Below the pieces are notes generated by a model. That model was not told where the DNA came from and did no database searches. It worked only from the letters and a program-made list of their open reading frames with translations. This document shows positions 45,286 through 55,839 of a stretch of 64,000 nucleotides of DNA, piece after piece (within the stretch, counting starts at the first letter, position 1; each line of letters starts with the position of its first letter). Position numbers and translations under genes: made by a program. Origin of the DNA: Kingdonia uniflora (taxonomy: Eukaryota; Streptophyta; Magnoliopsida; Ranunculales; Circaeasteraceae); NCBI GenBank assembly GCA_014058105.1, contig JACGCM010001976.1, positions 1,287,001 to 1,351,000 of the forward strand, given 5' to 3'.

Positions 45286-47100
45286 TTCAGGCGTGTAGAT
45301 GTTTGTCTCAAACTTCTGGATGGGAGGTGTGAACAATACGAGCATCTTCTCTCATAGTTCTCAAAGGGACGTCTAGGTATGTGATGGTGCTGTTAAAAGG
45401 GTGGACGTTAGTAAGTCATTTGAAGTTAGAAGTGTTTGCTATGGTGAACAATGGTGGGTGTATGAAAATTAATATGTAAGGCTGACGACTTTCACAGGAG
45501 TTGTAGAAGGTATTGAGATTTAATGAATGGAAGTTAGTAACCTATTTGATCTAATAGGTGCTTGTTGTAACGACCAGTGGTGGCTTGCCCAGAAAGTTGC
45601 AGAAGGTGTGTAGAATGCTCTGTTCGTTAACGATCATATTTGGGGGATGTTGTTGAGTAGACGGTATATATTTGTATGAGCGGCGGTGATTAGATGGACA
45701 GCTTGATTACTTTGTGTTTTTGGTTTGTCAAGATTTGTGGTGTTTTGCACACACAAAAAATAATTAGGTAGAGAGACAAGAGGCCTTCCCGTCTCAATCG
45801 CCGCTTATTTTACAACACCCCAGAGATTAGCATTAAGAAGAATATCAAAATTATGCTAAACAGTTGGAGATATGCACAACATAATTAACTTAATTTTTTC
45901 TCCCAAAAGAACTAATTTGTCCAGGACTAGTTTCTCTGATTTTTCATGTTCTACTTCAAATCTATTTGCCTCACCTTTTTGTTTAAATCTCAAAATTTTA
46001 GTTATAAGACGAATATTGACATCTATCGATCAGCCTAGTTGTAAACACTCTTAAATTATTTAATAAGGCGTTAGATGGGCTGATGGGTCGGTACTCAGTT
46101 GGCTAAAAGGATAGTATACTTAAAGGATAAGGAAATGTGTGTTTAAGGGAGTGAGTGAAAGAATTGTTGTAGATGAAAGGTTTTGACAGTATGAGACACT
46201 TGGTCCTTAAAGTTTCTTATGCTCTGCATGCTTTCTTAACCTCAAGGTCAATTGGTATGGAAATGGCTTGTTGGTTTTGTTCATCATTTATACGGTAATA
46301 TTTCTAAGGAGATAACAATTGATGTATGGTGGTGACTTTAACTTTGCAGTTATGACAATAATGTGAAAGTGTTGCTCACTGTAGTCTAACAACTATTCTT
46401 GGATAATCAGTCTAGTCTTGTGATGGCTCTATCTTCCTCCTCTTTGTATGGTGACACCTCCCGGATTCTTCTTCCTCTATGAGTTGTGTACAGTCAGCAA
46501 AATTTGTGGAAAGGTGCCAAACTTCTTTTTGTTCCACTCCTTTTAAGTAAAGTGAGAAAGGAACACAAGGAGTGGGATGGTGACCATATAGCATGATGTT
46601 TAGCCCAATGTTTCACCGCATATGCGCGAGCCTTATCTGCTCAAATTTGAGATATCTAGAAGTGTTTCTGATGACAGGAGGTTCATTATATAAATCGATA
46701 CTGAATGAAACAACAACGCGTGATTTATGCGGTGTTTAAGAAAAACTACTCTCATAAACCTGTATGTGTATCTTCAGCTCTCAGGAACCCCAACTGAATA
46801 TATGTAGAAGTCCTAAAAAATTAACGAAGAGTTAAAATGAGCTTCCTCTGACCAAGTTACTGGAGATTCCTTGGTTGTAAACGCACCTTAGTTAAATCTC
46901 CAAACATGATCAGTTTACTATCTGGACCTCAACAGAAGAATACATGTCTGGCTAGCCAATCGACAAACTTATCAAATGCTAATATTATGGCGAAATCTGT
47001 ATGTTTCATAGGTCATGCCTCATTCTCTCTTAACATATCTCTTACATTCCAAGCATTGATTGCCATTTAATCACGATAAGGCCTTAAAATTCTCTCTTGG

Positions 47101-48375
47101 AGGTATAGAACTAGAGGATTTATGGCAATAACCTTATTTTGTATTTCTCCAGAGGGGATATAGAGCTAAAGGATTTAATATGAAATCCCTTTTTATGAAC
47201 TACACTTAGTAGAACCGGTACACAGCTTTGAAAGTCGTAGATAGCAGAGAGGAAAGGAGAATTGAAGTAGGGAAATGTAGAATTGTGGAAAGGGAAGAAA
47301 AGTGAGGCATTCTGATGAAAACAGGTTACCTAGATTCACATATTTAACAGCCATATAGACCAGGAATGGACAGCGAATCAAGGGCAGAAGGGAAATAAGA
47401 TTTGGTACAGCTCAATGCACCTCATGGGAAGACAATTGTGCATGACATAGGGAGTTTGGCTATCGACATACTTATTGGAGCTTATTCATGAACTCAATAA
47501 GGATTTGAGTTCGTCTATGCTTCCTTCATCTGTTTGATCATATCCCAATAATAGTATATGAATGTACCTCTTTAACTCTAGTTCCTAAGTATTACGTGGG
47601 ACTGTCTGTCTGTCTCGACATTCTTTATACTTAGTATGTGACTGAAACAAGGGTCCAGTCCGAACTAAGCATCTTATGCTAGTTCCACTGGAATTGATAG
47701 GCTGGTGATCATTAGATGCCTGAAAGAATTCTAGTTGGTCTCGATCAATATCCAACTATCCATAAGCACAGCCTAATAGGGATATTGTCATATTGCCGTT
47801 TTTCTTTTGTAAGAAATGTTATATACGAACTCTTCCTAGAATCTGTGCTCTCCTGTGTATAAGAGTTGGCTTTTAATATAAAGAATAAGCTTGTAGTCAT
47901 AGGTCATGTTATTATTGTTTTTGAAGCTATAACCTTACCCATAGAGTGAGATTTTGGAGTATAAAATGCTTAAATCGGAAATGCATATAAAGTAGCAATA
48001 TGTTCGATGCTAAATATGAACTTATAACAGTGAATGTTGAAACTGTAAAATGATATTCGACAGCAGAAGTGGGCGAAAGGAAATGATAACACAAAATAAA
48101 TAGAGACAGCACAGTTATCTCTTACACATTGATACCAGCTTCAGTCGCCACAGTTGTAAACACAAATCCCAATTATGGCCAGAGTATCAACAATTTGTAA
48201 GGTAGCATAGGAACCACAATAGCCTAAACGGGGTGCTAAATTAGAAGCATTGAGCCTTTATTGCATGATTTGCATCCATAAACCATCATCCTGACCTGTG
48301 AAGCCAAATAGTTTTAAGAAAAAAAAAAAGTGAGGTCCATATATTTCCGCTTAGAGACTAATCCCTTCATATTTG
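47101..48375. other. spacer, no gene recognised
   Basis: AT-rich sequence without supported coding frames. Its right end may include the 3' untranslated region of the minus-strand remnant next to it. Confidence 0.35.
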
Positions 48376-48850
48376 TGCAGTACCTCGCAAACCACATTAA
48401 ACATAAGGGCATAAATATGTACCTGATGCATATGGCAACATTGCTGCCAAACTCCCACAACATTGCACCATGAATGATATATGCTGCACCAATAAATTGT
48501 AGTGTCCCCTACGAGCAGATAAAAAGATGTTTGATTTTCATCTTGTTTGAAACCTGCATTGGTGAAAATAATAGCATAGCATTGAAGAGTTCATTTTTAG
48601 CGAAACTAAATAAACTTTTCTAAGGAGATAATTATCAAACACATTCATAAGTACTCACCAACAACTTTCTTTAACTTTCCTTGTTATCCTTGTTTTAAAA
48701 ACTTAATAAGTATGTCGATACTAACTCCATAAGATGCATCTATCGCTACGTCTATGCCAAACATTGAAAAGTGCAGCCTTGTTCCAATAAAAGCAAGCAA
48801 CAAGGAAATGAGGAAGATCGCCATAGTGATTGGAGTCTGTTTGTGAATAC
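48220..48850 (-). pseudogene. exon-intron remnant of an unrecognised membrane protein
   Basis: On the minus strand, an exon entering after CACAAACAG (about 48835) reads TPITMAIFLISLLLAFIG and TRLHFSMFGIDVAIDASYG, hydrophobic and free of stops, to a donor GTTAGT near 48726. A second exon (about 48510-48424) enters after TCTGCTCGTAG and reads GTLQFIGAAYIIHGAMLW then EFGSNVAICI, ending in a good donor CAG/GTAC. Both junctions are in the same phase. A third acceptor (GCTTCACAG, near 48301) would then give a stop within a few codons. This looks like the tail of a multi-pass membrane protein gene. No upstream exons are found before the lipid-transfer gene, so it is probably a fragment. I do not recognise the family. 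Confidence 0.4.
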
Positions 48851-49312
48851 ATCTTTAAATGCTATTATCTTTCTAAATGAAAAATAAAAAATAAAAAATT
48901 CCAAGTTGCAGGATCTTATTATGTATGCAATTTCACATTTAATGGTCAGGGCCTAATGACAAAAAGATGGTCAGGGACAACTCGCCAAGATTTATCCTGA
49001 CTTACCCAACATGTGACCTCCTGGCCCCAACGTTCTCACATACTCAGTACCCAATGTTCACTAATTATGAACCCAAATCACTTTGTTGTCTTAGTTGTTG
49101 AAGCTCCTTAAGTAGTGTTGTTGAAGCTCTCATAAATTCTTTACTTGTAGACAACCAATTGACATGACCTTTACTCCTTTCAATACAACTGTCACAGGTC
49201 CAATTAAAACAAGAGACTCAAAAGTCCCCTAGTGGCCCAACCCAACTCAACCATATTAGTACCATTACATAGAACAACATAGGTGAAGAAGCAAAAAAAA
49301 TTAAATAGAAAC
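48851..49312 (+). other. upstream region of the lipid-transfer gene
   Basis: AT-rich, with no second gene visible. No convincing TATA box was found at the expected distance from the ATG at 49313. It is short enough (about 460 bp) that the promoter may overlap the minus-strand remnant. Confidence 0.35.
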
Positions 49313-50451
49313 ATGGGCATCAAGAGCGGCATTGCGGCGACGACGACATCGGTAGCAATGGTGTTTATGCTACTGGCATATTCTAGTGTGTCAGCGCAAG
49401 AAGCACCGGCTCCAGCACCAGAAGCAGGACTAGATTGCATGACACCCTTAGTGAACATGTCGGATTGTTTAACATTCGTTGAAGCCGGAAGCAAACTCAA
49501 AACACCTGATAAAGGGTGTTGTCCGGCGTTTGCAGGTTTAGTTGAATCAGCTCCTATTTGTTTATGTCAGCTTCTTGGGAATAGTAATAGCTTTGGGATT
49601 ACATTGGATATGAACAAAGCATTGAGCCTTCCTACTGTTTGTAAAGTTCAAACTCCTCCAGTTAGCTTGTGCCCAGGTTAACACTTTTTTCGCTTATCTC
49701 TTCACTTACTGCTCATATTATTACTGTTAAGATACATATCTTTGTTTCACTGTTAGGTAAAATACACATAAGAGCACCCACAGCAGCTAGGTGCACCCTG
49801 ACGTGGCAGGGTGAATTCCAAATTCACTCTCTTTTCCACTCAATTCCTCTCCCAACAGTTAGGTGAATACCTGACGTGGCAACTCAAAAATTCATCCAAG
49901 GGTGGATTTGGGTGAATTTTCCACCCTGAGGGTAGATTGAGGGTGAATTCATCCTGCGCAGTTCTGAAGTGCGCATAGCCATAGCGCACGGTTCTGAACC
50001 GCGTGTTGGGTAATGGACGATCCAGATTGAGCCACGTGTCAAGATCAATTTTTTTATTATTATACCGCGTAGTTCAGAACTGCGTGTAGTTACGCCGCGC
50101 GGTTCAGAACTGCGCGCAATGAATTCACCTTGTTTAATTTATTGAACTGCTGTGGGTTGGATTGGATTCACCCTGTTTTTGGGCAAATCCATCCACCCAA
50201 CTGCTGTGGATACTCTAACATTGCTTGTAAGAAATTATTGTGTATTTATTGTTGAAATATTGTGTATTTTACGTGTTATTACAGCTGGTGTACCAGCTGG
50301 ATCTCCGATGGCAAGTGAGAGCCCAAGTCCGTCTTTGGCACCGGAAGGGACAAGTATACCGAAAAGTTTTTCAACAATTGTGGGAGGCTCACCTTTACTT
50401 TTAGTTTTGGGGTTGTTTTCGAGTGTGGTGGTTGCTGAGTTTATTTTCTGA
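49313..50451 (+). CDS. GPI-anchored non-specific lipid-transfer-like protein (LTPG)
   Basis: Two exons, 49313-49676 and 50285-50451, give 176 codons. Residues 1-28 are a signal peptide (hydrophobic VAMVFMLLAY, cut after VSA). The mature part has a short Pro-Ala stretch and a complete eight-cysteine motif at C42, C52, C69-C70, C83, C85, C110 and C120, with the spacing of LTPG proteins. A Pro/Ser-rich linker (SPSPSLAPEG) and a hydrophobic C-terminus (LLLVLGLFSSVVVAEFIF) fit a GPI anchor signal. By family it is secreted to the plasma membrane and wall face, where such proteins bind lipids and help export cuticle or suberin precursors. The intron (49677-50284) follows C120, a usual place in this family, and contains a 444-bp MITE. 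Length is typical and no defect is visible. Confidence 0.93.
49772..50215. mobile_element. PIF/Harbinger-like MITE in the LTPG intron
   Basis: 444 bp with TAA target duplications (49769-49771 and 50216-50218). Ends are GAGCACCCACAGCAG and, from the other side, GAGTATCCACAGCAG. The inside holds four GC-rich palindromic blocks of about 20 bp around GTTC-GAAC cores (near 49958, 49983, 50066 and 50096), such as GCGCGGTTCAGAACTGCGCG. No coding frame. It makes up most of the 608-bp intron. Confidence 0.85.
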
Positions 50452-50734
50452 GAGATTTAATTCTTGATAATCAATTTTTAGGGACACTAATTTATATGTT
50501 GTTTACTTGATTTCCCATTTATTTTACCTATAATAAAATTTTTGTTATGTTGCTTGTTTATGTTATCTATAATAATAAATAAATAAATAAAACCTAACAT
50601 ATTGGTTGTGTAGTAGCTATTTTTTGGATGGTCCTAATAGAGTTTAGGTGGGTTTTGTCACATTGAAATGATATGGTCCGTTGAAACCCTCCTCTAGGTT
50701 TCTTCCCTCTCCAACACATCAAACACGTTCCTCT

Positions 50735-51305
50735 TATTAGGAAACAAAAGGGGCAAATCGCAATACGGAAGCACAATATGATTGAGCAAAAACTGAAGAT
50801 CTAACTTTAACCATAGAGAATTCAATCCAAAACAATAAACAGATACACAATGTTGAAATTTAGGTGGAAACCCAAAAGGATCAAAACCGCCCCCGACAAG
50901 CACGACAAATTTATTATCAATTAGGGTTACAAGAAGTTCCAGAGATCACTCAACCTCACATCTACCCTTATAGATAATCCCTAACAAGAAACTCAAGAAA
51001 TCCCTCCAGAGCAAAACCCTAGATTTTTCTATTTTCTCTCTCTAACTCTTTCTCCCTGTACAGAGGCCTTTAACTTATACTTTATATTTATAAACTTTCT
51101 ATTAGGTCATCTCCGAAGTACGCATCACGAGATAAACCATCGTTTTGGAATAAATCCCCATCAGAACGAACTTAGAAACAAACAAAGTATTTTTCGTTCG
51201 AACGACCTAAGGCATGTTCGAACGACTTCAACATAAACTTTTTCGTTCGAACGACTTCATCACTCGTTCGAACGTCTTCCCCTGTTTTTGAGCCATAACC
51301 TAACA
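50735..51305 (-). repeat. family Y LTR, 3' LTR of minus-strand copia-4
   Basis: On the minus strand it starts TGTTAGG (51305) and ends CCTAATA (50735), an inverted pair. It aligns with the outer parts of solo LTR Y, notably around 51103-51300, with TTCGAACGAC-type palindromes at 51190-51280. A purine tract (CCGAGGTAGAGAT on the minus strand) precedes it, fixing it as the 3' LTR of the element to its right. The left edge is less sure. Confidence 0.7.
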
Positions 51306-51385
51306 ATCTCTACCTCGGCGAAAAAACTATTTCTTCAGCTGCATTCGTCGTGCATCCTTGTAGCGTTGCCCCTATGGGAAACTTC

Positions 51386-51915
51386 TCAATTAAGATAATC
51401 ACCCGAGTCTATGTTTTTCCTAGACCCACCAATCGAAACCCACTTTCTGATCATCTTTGTAGACCGTGTCATTGCTCTACCTTGAACTAAATTCCCCTTT
51501 CGAGAAATCTCTATAGCTCCATTGGTACATGCAACCTTCATATCTCCACCCACTGATTTACCAACCAATGCATGCAAGTTCCGGCTTAGAACTCCCTTCG
51601 TGATCAAAGAAAACTTCCAATAAACTTTCATTACTCCACCTCGCCTAGAGTAATTGTAACCCTCATTATCTAATTTGGAAAGTGAAATTAGATTATGAGT
51701 CATACTCGGCACATGTCGAACATCATGAATAACTACGATGCGTCCATTCAACATTCTTGCGTAAATATCGCACACTCCCGAAACCGGCCTTCGAGAGCTA
51801 TCACTCGTCGACACAAACTTTCTACCCTCACACCTTGGATATTTACCGAACCATGCATTGTGTGCGCATACATGCATTGTAGCCCTACTATCAAACAATC
51901 ATCATCTATCGTGGT
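51386..51915 (-). pseudogene. copia-4 protease and pre-integrase fragment
   Basis: The minus frame reads WLFDSRATMHVCAH, where the protease DSGAT has become DSRAT, then VSGVCDIYARMLNGRIVVIH and VRHVPSMTHNLISLSKLD, the usual copia protease C-terminal half. It continues into a pre-integrase-like start (VLSRNLHALVG) and ends with a stop before the LTR. Integrase does not follow. Confidence 0.8.
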
Positions 51916-51989
51916 GAGAACCATCAGCGACCACTACGAAGAGCGCCTCATCACCATTATTACTAGAAACTGTCGCAAGTTTGTTAGTG

Positions 51990-52120
51990 TCACTTTCAGA
52001 GCCCTTTGCCGAACTTGCTCTATTACCTTTCCCAACTTTGCAATCCGATCTATAATGACCCGATTGACCACAGCTCCATCAAGTTTATTTTCTGAACTTA
52101 TTATAGCTTCTCTTTAATTT
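51990..52120 (-). pseudogene. copia-4 gag zinc knuckle
   Basis: The minus frame reads WSCGQSGHYRSDCKVGKG, a CCHC knuckle (C-x2-C-x4-H-x4-C when the first Cys is read as replaced by Trp-Ser context), followed by a Ser/Asn-rich acidic linker to the protease. Two stops precede it (near 52095). Confidence 0.7.
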
Positions 52121-52124
52121 ACAA

Positions 52125-52588
52125 TAGGATTGAGAAGCTCTAGTTAGCTAAAAAGTACGAAGACACCAATTGATTGGGAAAAATAAAAGCTTCAATTGCT
52201 TAAAAATGAAGTAATTACAATGAATCACTCCAAAACCCGAGGCTTCTTCCTCAGAACTCTTTCTAGATCTAACATAAGAAAAAAAATAACATAAGTCCCC
52301 TTTATATAGAGGGAACTAAAAATTACAAATATAACGTATCTCAAGGCAAAAACACGCCTCATAAATACAACTACCGCCAAAGTCATTCGAACGAAATAGA
52401 GAGTCGTTTGAGCAATTTTACGCCAATTGGTCTAAAAACCTAAGAAGTTGACAACTCGTTTGAGCGGCATGACAACTCGTTCGAACGAAAATCCTCTATG
52501 GGCCAAATTCCAAAGAGCATGACAAAGGTCGTTCGAACGAAATTTGGAGTAATTCAAACGACTTTTACTAAAACTTCAAGCGTTCCTA
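52125..52588 (-). repeat. solo LTR-like insert W in copia-4 gag
   Basis: The gag frame stops at ENFAMVVSGKSDPGGSRNA (about 52590) and resumes at the zinc knuckle near 52120. The block between has a minus-strand TATA box (CTCTATATAAAGGGG, near 52310) and TTCGAACGA-type palindromes at 52385-52560, both LTR marks. The likely minus-strand start is TGAAGTTTT. A clean target duplication could not be fixed. Confidence 0.5.
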
Positions 52589-52599
52589 GATCCTCCTGG

Positions 52600-53090
52600 A
52601 TCACTCTTCCCACTAACCACCATCGCAAAGTTTTCCACAAAGAATTTGCTACCCTTGAGCCTTCTCTCCTCAGAAAGAAGTGTACTTGTAACCTCCCCAA
52701 AACTTAAAGTTTCCTTCCCATGCATCAACGTAGGTTAAAGATGGTTGAAGGTAGAAGGAAGAAACTATATGATTTGAAGCGCCTTTCTTCATCCTCGACT
52801 TTAACTCCGATCGATTCCAATTCTGAAACGATCCCGTTCAAAGAACCTAGGTGATCACCAACGCTCAATCCGAAGCGTATGAATCCATTCCTTGAGGTAT
52901 AAGCGATTCGAAAGACTCTTCGTTTGGTACAAACTTTTAAGCTTTTCCCAAATATCCTTTACGATCTTTTCTCCAGCCACGTTTGCAAAAACATTTTTAG
53001 CGAGACAAAGGCGAATCCTGCTCGCAGCTCTTGAATCCAGATCTTTCCAGTCTTCTTCATCGTCGTCCACTTTCTGAGCCGCTATACATT
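52600..53090 (-). pseudogene. copia-4 gag, N-terminal part
   Basis: The minus frame reads DEEDWKDLDSRAASRIRLCL, VAGEKIVKDIWEKLKSLYQT and LSNRLYLKEWIHTL, then, in a shifted frame, PTLMHGKETLSFGEVTSTLL and SEERRLKGS. These are the UBN2 gag signatures of copia elements. The extreme N-terminus (the FxGxNFxxW part) is missing at about 53090, where an LTR-like block begins. Confidence 0.85.
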
Positions 53091-53094
53091 CTAA

Positions 53095-53251
53095 TAGAGA
53101 ACACGTAGCGGAAGTGATTTGAATTGAGAAAATAAAAGAGATTGCAAGGAAAAAAAATTATAATAAGAGAAATTTTATTGATCTTGGTTGAATGCATTTC
53201 TCAACTATTACATGCCTATTTATAATAGAGCTAGAGAATTCCCATATTAGG
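53095..53251 (-). repeat. LTR-like fragment cut by Tat-type element 2
   Basis: On the minus strand a TATTATAAATAGG box and a CAATAAAATTTCTC tail resemble a copia LTR with its R and U5. It breaks at CCTAATA next to the TGTAG start of the Tat-type LTR at 53252. Any remainder would lie beyond the window. Confidence 0.4.
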
Positions 53252-53949
53252 TGTAGTAGCCTAGTCGTAGCCTTCGACAAACAGTCGAAGCCCACTTCAC
53301 AACCTACTCGAATGTATCGAAGCCCACTCAATCTCTAAAAATGACTCCCCAGAGATCCTCCGAAGACGAAGCTTCGGGGACGGATTAACATACAAGAGCA
53401 GAAATCCTTCGACCTTACTAACACACGATCGAAGCAAGATAAGACAGACAACCACCTAATCAGAAAAGATGGCGTATTGATTGGCCCGTACAGCTACAAT
53501 GACAGGTCCAACCACCGCGCCGTTTAGAGACATCACCAATAAATGTTGCAGTGATAGTACCGACATGACCGACACCCATAACTCGCTGGGATTTCCTGAC
53601 AGTAATCATGTAATCCTGACCCACGCTTGGTGACTCAGCTTCCTGCATCTCTATAAATAGAGGAGAGGGGAAACCAAGAGGGGGTTAGAAGAATCATTTC
53701 CGGCCCTTTGCATTTTACCTTCGACCTTTCAATATTTACTGAATTCGAACCCTCCAATTACTCTTTAGTAATATAATCTATCTTAAAAATCCTCATCAGA
53801 GGTCGTAGAGAGTCACATTCGGGCCTCTACGCAAGAATTTGTCAATAGTTAGTTCTTACTCTAGACTAATTGCTTGCATCCCTTTGATTGAAGATTAGTT
53901 TTACGTTGTAAGAACCAACTTCCCCTCCGAACGAAGTTAGGTCCCTACA
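53252..53949 (+). repeat. 5' LTR of Tat-type element 2
   Basis: 698 bp starting TGTAGTAGCC and ending GTCCCTACA, so the ends TGTAG and CTACA are inverted. TATA box TATAAATAG at 53652-53660. Several TCGAAG motifs lie in the U3 part. Confidence 0.8.
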
Positions 53950-53951
53950 AT

Positions 53952-53965
53952 TGGCGTCGTCTATG
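53952..53965 (+). promoter_or_regulatory. primer-binding site of Tat-type element 2
   Basis: TGGCGTCGTCTATG follows the LTR by two bases and is close to the TGGCGCCGTCTGTGG site common in this lineage. Confidence 0.7.
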
Positions 53966-54037
53966 CTTCCCACACCACCAATCTCCCTTCCTATTTTCTC
54001 CTCTCTTGTTATTTTCCACCTCCACTGATTATCTTCA

Positions 54038-55812
54038 ATGACACCCACACGCTGTTCTAATTCAACCCAGGCAGGCAACTCCATTGACGGAGTAGCTACC
54101 CAAATAGCCTTATTATCCTAACAAGTCATTCAGGCAGAGGAGCGCCACCAGAACCAACTAAACCAGAAGTGTGAAAGCCACCGCTTGGCACTAGAAATTG
54201 AGCGAAATCGCCGCTTGGATGATGAAAACAGACAGAAGATAGCAATCGATGAACTGCACAACACCGTCTGAGAGTTACAGAGATTACAGCCCTTGGAACC
54301 TGCTCGCCCGTCCCAGGTACCAGACCCATCGCGCGTATCTGCTCGCTCCCGCCTATGACCTTTACCAAACCTCGAGATACCCCCCGTTCACACCGGTGCC
54401 AAAGATTTTCCTCGTATTATTCCCCCAACCGGCTTCATTCACCTCAAGATTCACCCCACAGAAGACTCTTCTGACTCAACCCTCTGCTCCTCCAGACACC
54501 CCAGACGTCGTCCTGCCCGGGGACGGCTCGGGGAACGCAGTACTGATTTTATACCACACACCCGACCTCATAACCTTCGAATTCATCAATCTCCCTCACA
54601 TCCTGGATATGTTACACAACAGGACTTCGACCATAAAATACAACCCGTCATTCGCGTTAGCACGAGTCCAGCCACAAACTCCTGGAGCCGCCTCAATAAC
54701 CCGATCTACCCCAAACTTTTGGCTATCGAAATACCCTCAAACTTTCCTGTTCCCAAACTCAACAAATATCGTAACACCGACCCTAAATCCCATATCCTCG
54801 AATTCCAAAATTCCCTGAGCCTCTACTCTACGGCTGACTACCTGTTATGTCGTCTTTTCCCAACGAGCCTTATTGATAACCCCCTTCGATGGTACCGCAA
54901 CCTCCCCAATGGCTCGATACGAAGCTTCGAGCAACTATCCCAACATTTCATTGCCCAGTTTGCCTTCAACAAAGACAGAGAGGTAAGAGTTGATGCTCTA
55001 TTCAATTTTAGAAAATCCGGCAGTGAGACCCTCGAAGCCTTTACCAGGAGATTTCTCGACGAATCCCGAAAACTAAAAATCTCGACTGCTCGAATGCTAT
55101 TTTGGCATATTCGAATGTCATGCCCGACCATAACCGAGTAAAAGAACACCTAGTCCTCCATAAACCAAAAACACACGAAGAGATAATCTCGAAGGTCAAT
55201 GGCTATATCGATCTCGAGCGCCTTCAGGAGTCCCGCAAACAGAGTCAGCCTTCCCAAATAGCAAACTTCAATAAACCTCGGCAAAACCCCCTCTCTGCTC
55301 CCACACCCCTGATCGCTCCTATCTCACAGGAGACTGAGAGTCGCAAATGCCCCAACATTGATAACAACACCGTAGCTCTCAAGAAGCGACCAAGGCCTGT
55401 TTTGCCTATACTCACTACCCCCCTCAATACCCTTCTGTCACACATACAGGCAGACCCCATTTGACACATCCCTTTCCCTATCGAAGTTAGACCAGGCGAA
55501 TCTTACTGCGCCAACCATAAGTGCAACTGTCACCATACCAATAAATGCTTCGCCCTTCAGTGCTCTCTCAAACTTATCTTCAGAGCAGGATGTTTGTACC
55601 AGTATATTGCTGATCTTCCAAGCTACCTCGATGGGTCCTACCTCAAATCTCTATCCACCCATACTACAGACCCAGCCGAGGTGCACATCTATAGAGTCAA
55701 GTTTATGGAAGTCAACAACATAGACAGTGGACATTCAAAGAGCAAACGAAAGCGCATCGAAGAATATTACAAGCCCACATATAAGGAGAAATTTCCTACC
55801 CTTATGCCATAA
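54038..55812 (+). pseudogene. Tat-type gag with nucleocapsid region
   Basis: The likely start is ATG at 54038 (MTPTRCSNSTQAGNS). A coiled-coil-like part (LALEIERNRRLDDENRQK) is followed by a Pro-rich linker and the gag domain: IPSNFPVPKLNKYRNTDPKS, NPLRWYRNLPNGSI, SFEQLSQHFIAQF and SGSETLEAFTRRFLDES, the retrotransposon gag family. A +/-1 frameshift near 55090 moves the frame, which continues as VMPDHNRVKEHLVLHKPKTH. A knuckle-like YCANHKCNCHHTNKCFAL (C-x2-H-x4-H-x4-C) lies near 55500. Stops occur near 54118, 54268, 54355, 55462 and 55810. Confidence 0.85.
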
Positions 55813-55839
55813 TCAAGCTGCCACCCTCGACTCAAAGGT

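Larger units (their letters stand above)
42900..47100. repeat. LINE-derived debris, both orientations
   Basis: Short homologous stretches recur (42995-43140 resembles 44345-44540, sharing GTTCTGCTTGGATCAT-like and AAGTTGTTGCGTTGTAC pieces), showing duplicated decayed LINE text. A plus-strand scrap near 46265-46345 reads FIYGNISKEI and MYGGDFNFAV, similar to the GDFN endonuclease motif. A minus-strand scrap near 47066 reads MAINAWNVRDMLREN, similar to the start of LINE ORF2. No intact frame remains. A MITE, a 3' LINE end and a SINE lie inside and are listed separately. Confidence 0.55.
51306..53090 (-). mobile_element. copia-4, minus strand, internally deleted
   Basis: Gag (53090 to about 52600), a CCHC knuckle and a protease fragment (to 51386) lie in this order on the minus strand, then directly the purine tract and 3' LTR. 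Integrase, RT and RNase H are absent. A minus-oriented LTR-like block (about 52125-52588) interrupts gag. The 5' LTR is not identified. Confidence 0.7.

Noticed and set aside
54249..54818. A 189-codon open frame in the Tat-type gag region
   Set aside because: It lies in a different frame from the gag domain (54038 and 54719 onward), shows no family motifs, and is explained by low stop density in a Pro/Ser-rich stretch.
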